Source: Caballeronia megalochromosomata (lineage in GTDB: Bacteria; Pseudomonadota; Gammaproteobacteria; Burkholderiales; Burkholderiaceae). Taken from it: 64,000 nt of DNA. The number at the start of each line of letters is the position of its first letter. Positions within the stretch are counted from its first letter, which is position 1. Shown piece by piece: positions 59,540 to 64,000 of the stretch. The stretch covers positions 1-64,000 of the forward strand of contig LRBF01000105.1 of NCBI GenBank assembly GCA_001580565.1, given 5' to 3'. The position numbers and the translations under genes are program-made. The notes beneath the pieces were generated by a model. The model made no database searches and was not told the DNA's origin. It was given only the letters and a program-made list of their open reading frames with translations.

Positions 59540-59557
59540 GGACTCGGAATTGAGTCC
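59540..59557. promoter_or_regulatory. Dyad GGACTC-N6-GAGTCC upstream of regulator 2
   Basis: A perfect 6-bp inverted repeat (59540-59545 and 59552-59557) in the AT-rich leader of the second regulator, 25 bp before its preferred ATG. It could be an operator or a small RNA hairpin near the ribosome binding site. Confidence 0.35.
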
Positions 59558-59582
59558 GCAGTACGAGAAGAGGTTTGAGTCG

Positions 59583-60263
59583 ATGGAGTTCGGGAACGGG
59601 AGCCAAGTGTTCTCGCACGCTAAACGGATAAGGCTGGCCATAGCGGACGACCATCCGCTCGTCATCCTGGCAATCGAGCGTATCGCTGGGAATTTTCCCA
59701 ACGTCGAGGTGGTGAGCCGCAGCGCGAATTCGACCCAGCTCGACGAGTCGCTTGCTCGCGGCGAATGCGACGTAGCGATCATCGATTTTTTCATGCCCGG
59801 CGGGCGCTACGGCGACGGTATCGAGCTGATTACGCATGTGGCAAGTCAGTATCCTGAGGTTCGCATCGTCGTGCTGTCGCGTAACGACGACGCCACGGTC
59901 GTCAAGCGCGCGCTGGAAGTGGGAGCCCATGCGTTCCTGAGCAAGGAAGACCGGCTCGAACTGATCTACGTCGCCATCGTGTCGGCCATTGCCAATGAGA
60001 CCTATCTCGGGCCGGCAATACGTCGCACGCTGGCGCTTGCGGACGCCGAAAGCCACGCCCGCTTCATTCGTCAGCGGCTCACGAGTCGCGAGCTGGAAGT
60101 GATCGAGCGCTACTCGCGAGGCGCTAACGTCACCGAGATCGCGAAAGAACTCAGCCGTAGCGTGAAGACGATCAGCGCACAAAAGTGCGCGGCCATGCGA
60201 AAGCTAGACTTATCGACCGACGCTGATTTGTATCGATTTATCGCGGACAGCGGTTTGATCTAG
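59583..60263 (+). CDS. NarL/FixJ-type response regulator 2
   Basis: A 226-aa regulator with receiver motif AIADDHPLVILAIERI, phospho-acceptor Asp68 in VAIIDFFMPGG, Ser in VVLSRNDD and Lys in FLSKEDR. The C-terminal HTH reads LTSRELEVIERYSRGANVTEIAKELSRSVKTISAQKCAAMRKL. ATG 59583 is chosen because AAGAGG lies 9 nt upstream. The frame is open to ATG 59487, but codons there are AT-rich and unlike the rest, and the added residues do not belong to a receiver. It follows regulator 1 by about 120 bp and shares its direction. Confidence 0.92.
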   Translation: MEFGNGSQVFSHAKRIRLAIADDHPLVILAIERIAGNFPNVEVVSRSANSTQLDESLARGECDVAIIDFFMPGGRYGDGIELITHVASQYPEVRIVVLSRNDDATVVKRALEVGAHAFLSKEDRLELIYVAIVSAIANETYLGPAIRRTLALADAESHARFIRQRLTSRELEVIERYSRGANVTEIAKELSRSVKTISAQKCAAMRKLDLSTDADLYRFIADSGLI

Positions 60264-60375
60264 AGGTATTGCGCTGCGCGGAAGGCGCGTAGTCAAACAG
60301 AGGCCGGCAAGGAGACAGCGCTCAGTCGATCCACGACTGCTGCGTGCCGGAAAATCTCAATAGAACGCACAAAAA

Positions 60376-61026
60376 ATGAGAACAAAAACGCCGAAACGAG
60401 CGATCGTTGCGGACGACCATCCGGTTGTCATCAAAGGCATTCAGAGCCTCCTGGAGCGGGACGGCGAATTACATGTGGTCGCCACGGCCCGGAACACGCT
60501 GGAGCTTGCAGAAGCACTTGATACCACACCATGTGATTTCGTTTTCTCCGATATCGGCATGCGCGGAATCGACGGCGAGAGCAGTTCGATCGCGTTTCTG
60601 CGGCGTTTGTCGTGGCAGGAGCGCCGGCCGAAGGTCATCGTGCTCACGATGATTTCCCAGACGCGAATGCTGGCGGGCCTCGTTCAACTCGGCCTGGATG
60701 GCGTGATCGACAAGCGCGACGGGCTCGAATGCCTGCGCGACGCGATATCCATGGCTGAGGCGGGAGGCTGCTTTCTTTCGCCGTGCGTGGAAGCGGCGGT
60801 GAGCCATCTGCCGCCAACGTCATCGGCGCGCGCGGGCGTTTTGAGCCGTCGCGAGTGGGAAGTCTTCCAGCTCTACGCACGCGGCCTTCTCGTTCATGAA
60901 ATTGCCGATCACTTCGGACGAAGCCGCAAAACGATCGCGACGCAAAAGCGAAGCGGCATGCGCAAGCTCGGACTCGAAAGCGAAGAAGAACTGGTCGCCT
61001 ATCTGCAGCAGGTCGGGTTGATCTGA
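60376..61026 (+). CDS. NarL/FixJ-type response regulator 3
   Basis: A 216-aa regulator. The receiver shows RAIVADDHPVVIKGIQSLL, phospho-acceptor Asp59 in FVFSDIGMRGIDGES, Thr in VIVLTMISQTR and Lys in VIDKRDG. The HTH reads LSRREWEVFQLYARGLLVHEIADHFGRSRKTIATQKRSGMRKLGL. It ends VAYLQQVGLI, similar to the IADSGLI end of regulator 2, so the three genes probably arose by duplication and diverged. There is little Shine-Dalgarno sequence (AACGCACAAAAA). The hybrid kinase gene begins about 225 bp downstream. Confidence 0.93.
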   Translation: MRTKTPKRAIVADDHPVVIKGIQSLLERDGELHVVATARNTLELAEALDTTPCDFVFSDIGMRGIDGESSSIAFLRRLSWQERRPKVIVLTMISQTRMLAGLVQLGLDGVIDKRDGLECLRDAISMAEAGGCFLSPCVEAAVSHLPPTSSARAGVLSRREWEVFQLYARGLLVHEIADHFGRSRKTIATQKRSGMRKLGLESEEELVAYLQQVGLI

Positions 61027-61251
61027 AGCAGTGTGGCTGTCCGTTATGCTTAATTTCGGAGCAAATTGGGACCGTTCTGATTCGATCCCGATGCGTTGCC
61101 GTTCAGACTCAATTCATTTGCACTTGGCAGGCAAGCACGAAACGCGGGGACACGCAGCCGTCAAAAGCGGCGAACTGGCGTCCTCGTGATCTTGCTCAGC
61201 CGGCGAAGCAACTGCCGTTGCGAGCGCCGGCCCGCATCCGAGGGGTTCGAA

Positions 61252-64000
61252 TTGAGATTTCTGTTCGCGTGCTGTTTGCTTCTTCTCAGCCTGATCGCGC
61301 CACCATCCATCCACGCGGCCGAGCTGCATACTCACGACGCCGCCTCGCAGCCAACCGCTGAGCGCCGAACCGAATCGAAGGACGCAGCAGCCGGTTTCAA
61401 ACTCGATGAACTCGAGCGCAGTTACTTGCGCACGCTGAAGCCGATCGCCGTCGGGGTGATCCAATCGTCGGTCGACGACGCATCGCTGCAGCGGCCGGAA
61501 GTGGCCATCGAAGATATCGAGAAATCGCTTGGCGTCAAGTTCAAACCGGAATCCTTCGACGATTGGGCCGGGGCCGCGTCGGCATTTCAGCGTGGCGAGA
61601 TCGATATGATCGTCGCGTCGAGCTCGCCGGGAAGCCTCAACTACGCCATGCGCTCCGAGTTGCAGCCGCTCGATATGCTGATCAAACGGGCGTTCGCGCC
61701 GGAGTCGCAGTCGGCCGCCGCGCGCACGGCGGCATCTGCTGGCTGGAACATCACGGCGTTGCGTCTCTTGCCGGCGCTCATCGGCATTGCCGCGGTGCTG
61801 TTCGTCACGCTGCGCGCCTTCGTCCGACTGCAGCAGGAGATGGCCCGGCGCATGGAAATCGAGCAACGTCTCGCGACGCAGCTCAGTTTCCAGCAAACCA
61901 TGATGGAAGTGGTGCCGTATCCGCTCGTCGCGAAGGACATGGAAAACCGCTACATCACGGTGAACCGCGCCTTCGAGGAGGCGCTTGGCGTGCGGCGCGA
62001 AGACATTATCGGGCGCACGAGTCTCGAGGTGACGGCGTGGGGCGACGCGCACAGCCGCGCGCTCCACGAACTGACCAGCACGACGCTGACCACGGGTGAG
62101 CGGCAGGAAGTCGAAGCGGAATTCCGCGACAACCAGAATCACCCGCGCTGCGGCCTTTTCTGGACGGGCGCGTTCACGGCGTCGAACGGGGAGCGCGCGG
62201 GCGTCGTCGGCACGATGATCGACATCACCGATATTCGCGACGCCGAAACGCGCGCGCGCCAGACCGAGCGGCGTCTGCACGACGTGACGCGGTCGCTGCC
62301 CGCGGTCGTGTTCCAGTTGCGTCGCGCGAGTGAAGGCACGTACAGCCTTCCTTATATCGACGGCGACACTCGCCAGTTGCTCGGACTCGACGTTGTCGCG
62401 CTCGCCGATGATCCCATTCACGCGTTGACCCACGTTCACGACGAGGACAGCGCGCGTCTGCTCGAAGAAATCGAAACGTCGGCGCGCACGCTGGAGCCGT
62501 TGCATACCGAGTTCCGCTCGACGGTGGAAGGCGTTGCACGCTGGATTCGCGCCGACCTCGTCGCGCATCGTGAAGACGATGGCGCCGTGGTATGGAGCGG
62601 CTATTGGGCCGACGCCAGCGTGGAGCACGCGCGCGCCGACGAGCTTGCCCGAGCCCGGGATACGGCCGAAGCCGCATCGCGCGCGAAGGACGACTTCCTC
62701 GCAATGATGAGCCACGAAATCCGCACGCCGATGAACGGCGTTCTCGGGCTCGTCGAAGTCCTCGAGAACACGCCGCTGAATCCCGATCAATCGCAGATGC
62801 TCGGCATGATTCAGGATTCGGCGAGTGCGCTGCTGCAGATACTGGACGATCTCCTCGACTATTCGAAGATCGAGGCTGGCCGGTTGACGATCGAGTCGAC
62901 ACCGATCGATTTGCGCGAACTCGTGGACAACGCGATTGGCCTGCTTGCCGGCCGGGCGCATGAAAAGGGTCTGCGCGTGCGTGTCGATGTGGCGCCGCAG
63001 GTTGCCGCGACGGTGCGGGGCGACAGCGTGCGCCTGAGGCAGGTTCTTTTCAACCTGATGAGCAACGCGATCAAGTTTACGATCAAGGGCGATGTCGCGC
63101 TTCACGTGCGCGCGGTCGAGCAGCGCGAATCGCAACAGGTGATCGAACTGTGTGTAAAGGACACCGGCATCGGGATCGCCCCGGAGGCGCAGCAGAGCCT
63201 GTTCGAGCCGTTCGTGCAGGCGGAGACGTCCACGACGCGACGCTTCGGTGGCACCGGGCTCGGGCTGACGATCTGCAATCGCCTCGTCGAGTTGATGGGC
63301 GGTTCGATGAGTCTCAAAAGCGCGATCGGCGTCGGCACGGCGATGACCGTTCGTCTCACGATGCCCATCGACACCTTGCACTATCAGATCGACGGATTGC
63401 GCGGCAAGCGGGGCATCGTCGCGGTCGAAGACGACCGCGTGGCGGCTGCGCTCATGCACTATGGCGAGGCGCTCGGTCTGACATTGCAGCGCTACACGCC
63501 CGCTGAATTTGCGCGATCGGAGCCTGAGTCGCTCGAAGACATCGAGATCGTCTTCCTGAGCGATACGCACAAGCGCGCTTCTCCGCTCGGTTCGCGCGTG
63601 ATTCACGTGACCGAAAAGCCGAAGCCGACCGGATATCGCATTCTCGAGGACGACATCCGCGTGAGTGTCAATCCGATTTCATGGCATGGCCTGGGCGCGG
63701 CGTGCGTCGCCGCTTTGACGGGCATGCCGCAGATTGCATCGGGCGTCACGCTTTGCCATGAATCGAAGATGGCGGCGCCGGACCGGGAAGACGCGCTGCG
63801 CAGCGGAAAACTCGTGCTCGTGGCCGAAGATCATCCGGTGAACCAGGAATTGATCCGTCATCAGCTTTCGCTGCTCGGTTTCGCCTGCGACGTCGTGCAC
63901 GATGGCGCTGAAGCGTTCACGGCGCTGGCGGACACGCGCTATGGCTTCCTGATCACGGACTGCCACATGCCGAACATGACGGGCTACGAACTCGCGCGCC
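61252..64000 (+). CDS. BvgS/EvgS-like hybrid histidine kinase (3' end outside window)
   Basis: 916 codons are visible and open to the window's end. TTG 61252 follows GAGGGG by 6 nt and gives a signal peptide (MRFLFACCLLLLSLIAPPSIHAAEL). A short periplasmic part of about 135 residues resembles half of an SBP_bac_3 domain (IAVGVIQSSVDD.., SLGVKFKPESFDDWAGAASAFQRGEIDMIVASSS). One membrane helix follows (about 168-190), then two PAS-like domains (about 210-330 and 340-460) and the HisKA domain with His488 in FLAMMSHEIRTPMNGVLG. The ATPase domain has N-box FNLMSNAIKF, G1 DTGIGIA and G2 FGGTGLGLTI. A degenerate receiver (from about 717, VAVEDDRVAAALMH) precedes a normal receiver (from 853, VLVAEDHPVNQELI, Asp903 in LITDCHMPNMTG). 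An Hpt domain may follow beyond the window. It is the likely partner of one or more of the three regulators. Confidence 0.92.
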   Translation, partial: MRFLFACCLLLLSLIAPPSIHAAELHTHDAASQPTAERRTESKDAAAGFKLDELERSYLRTLKPIAVGVIQSSVDDASLQRPEVAIEDIEKSLGVKFKPESFDDWAGAASAFQRGEIDMIVASSSPGSLNYAMRSELQPLDMLIKRAFAPESQSAAARTAASAGWNITALRLLPALIGIAAVLFVTLRAFVRLQQEMARRMEIEQRLATQLSFQQTMMEVVPYPLVAKDMENRYITVNRAFEEALGVRREDIIGRTSLEVTAWGDAHSRALHELTSTTLTTGERQEVEAEFRDNQNHPRCGLFWTGAFTASNGERAGVVGTMIDITDIRDAETRARQTERRLHDVTRSLPAVVFQLRRASEGTYSLPYIDGDTRQLLGLDVVALADDPIHALTHVHDEDSARLLEEIETSARTLEPLHTEFRSTVEGVARWIRADLVAHREDDGAVVWSGYWADASVEHARADELARARDTAEAASRAKDDFLAMMSHEIRTPMNGVLGLVEVLENTPLNPDQSQMLGMIQDSASALLQILDDLLDYSKIEAGRLTIESTPIDLRELVDNAIGLLAGRAHEKGLRVRVDVAPQVAATVRGDSVRLRQVLFNLMSNAIKFTIKGDVALHVRAVEQRESQQVIELCVKDTGIGIAPEAQQSLFEPFVQAETSTTRRFGGTGLGLTICNRLVELMGGSMSLKSAIGVGTAMTVRLTMPIDTLHYQIDGLRGKRGIVAVEDDRVAAALMHYGEALGLTLQRYTPAEFARSEPESLEDIEIVFLSDTHKRASPLGSRVIHVTEKPKPTGYRILEDDIRVSVNPISWHGLGAACVAALTGMPQIASGVTLCHESKMAAPDREDALRSGKLVLVAEDHPVNQELIRHQLSLLGFACDVVHDGAEAFTALADTRYGFLITDCHMPNMTGYELAR

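Noticed and set aside
61114..63606. 830-codon open frame on the minus strand
   Set aside because: It is antisense to the hybrid kinase, its product is Arg/His/Asp-rich without any domain, and the plus frame has a full set of kinase motifs.

Overview
The window is high-GC, gene-dense chromosomal DNA from a betaproteobacterium. Protein sequences and gene order point to Burkholderiaceae, most likely Paraburkholderia or Caballeronia. The supporting signs are the cox assembly operon with a twin-TM DUF2909 gene, the run kdsD-kdsC-lptC-lptA-lptB-rpoN-hpf-ptsN-hprK-rapZ, the run lolB-ispE-tRNA-Gln-prs-rplY-pth, and a nag operon with a fused EIIA-HPr-EI. No rRNA, insertion sequence, prophage or CRISPR array was seen. 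Species identity is inferred from protein similarity that I recognise, not from a search.

Layout. 1-7.8 kb: the 3' part of the aa3 cytochrome c oxidase locus (ctaD end, a 46-aa membrane protein, ctaG, DUF2970, ctaE, antisense DUF2909, SURF1, a SCO-like protein, heme A synthase ctaA, heme O synthase ctaB, Sco1). 8-9.8 kb: a MetQ-like binding protein and a MarR-GNAT fusion. 10-17.4 kb: N-acetylglucosamine uptake and catabolism (nagA, a SIS-domain deaminase, EIIA-HPr-EI, NagE), preceded by a GntR repressor gene broken by an internal deletion. 17.5-19.9 kb: rpoH with a CIRCE element in its promoter, a PagL-type lipid A deacylase and an NTF2-like protein. 19.9-23 kb: leuA with a newly recognised leucine-rich leader peptide, and ybiB. 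23.3-25.2 kb: a fumarylacetoacetate hydrolase-family gene, maiA and a frameshifted argO-like exporter.

25.3-38 kb is core housekeeping: ftsY, rsmD, coaD, ferredoxin, hisC, pth, rplY, prs, tRNA-Gln, ispE, lolB, a TPR protein, mutM, mutY and a LON-domain protein. 38-47 kb holds the conserved rapZ/hprK/ptsN/hpf/rpoN and LPS export/Kdo block. 47-58.4 kb: a CPA2 antiporter, apt, a LysE exporter, a Nudix hydrolase, purU, an AI-2E-family permease, uvrA, an MFS transporter and ssb.

58.4-64 kb differs from the rest. A 449-bp AT-rich intergenic region with several dyads precedes three tandem NarL-type response regulators. A BvgS/EvgS-like hybrid histidine kinase follows and runs off the window. This is the best candidate for a little-described signalling system. 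The other notable items are the leuA leader peptide with four CTA codons, the deleted nag repressor, and the second, cysteine-less EIIB domain of NagE.
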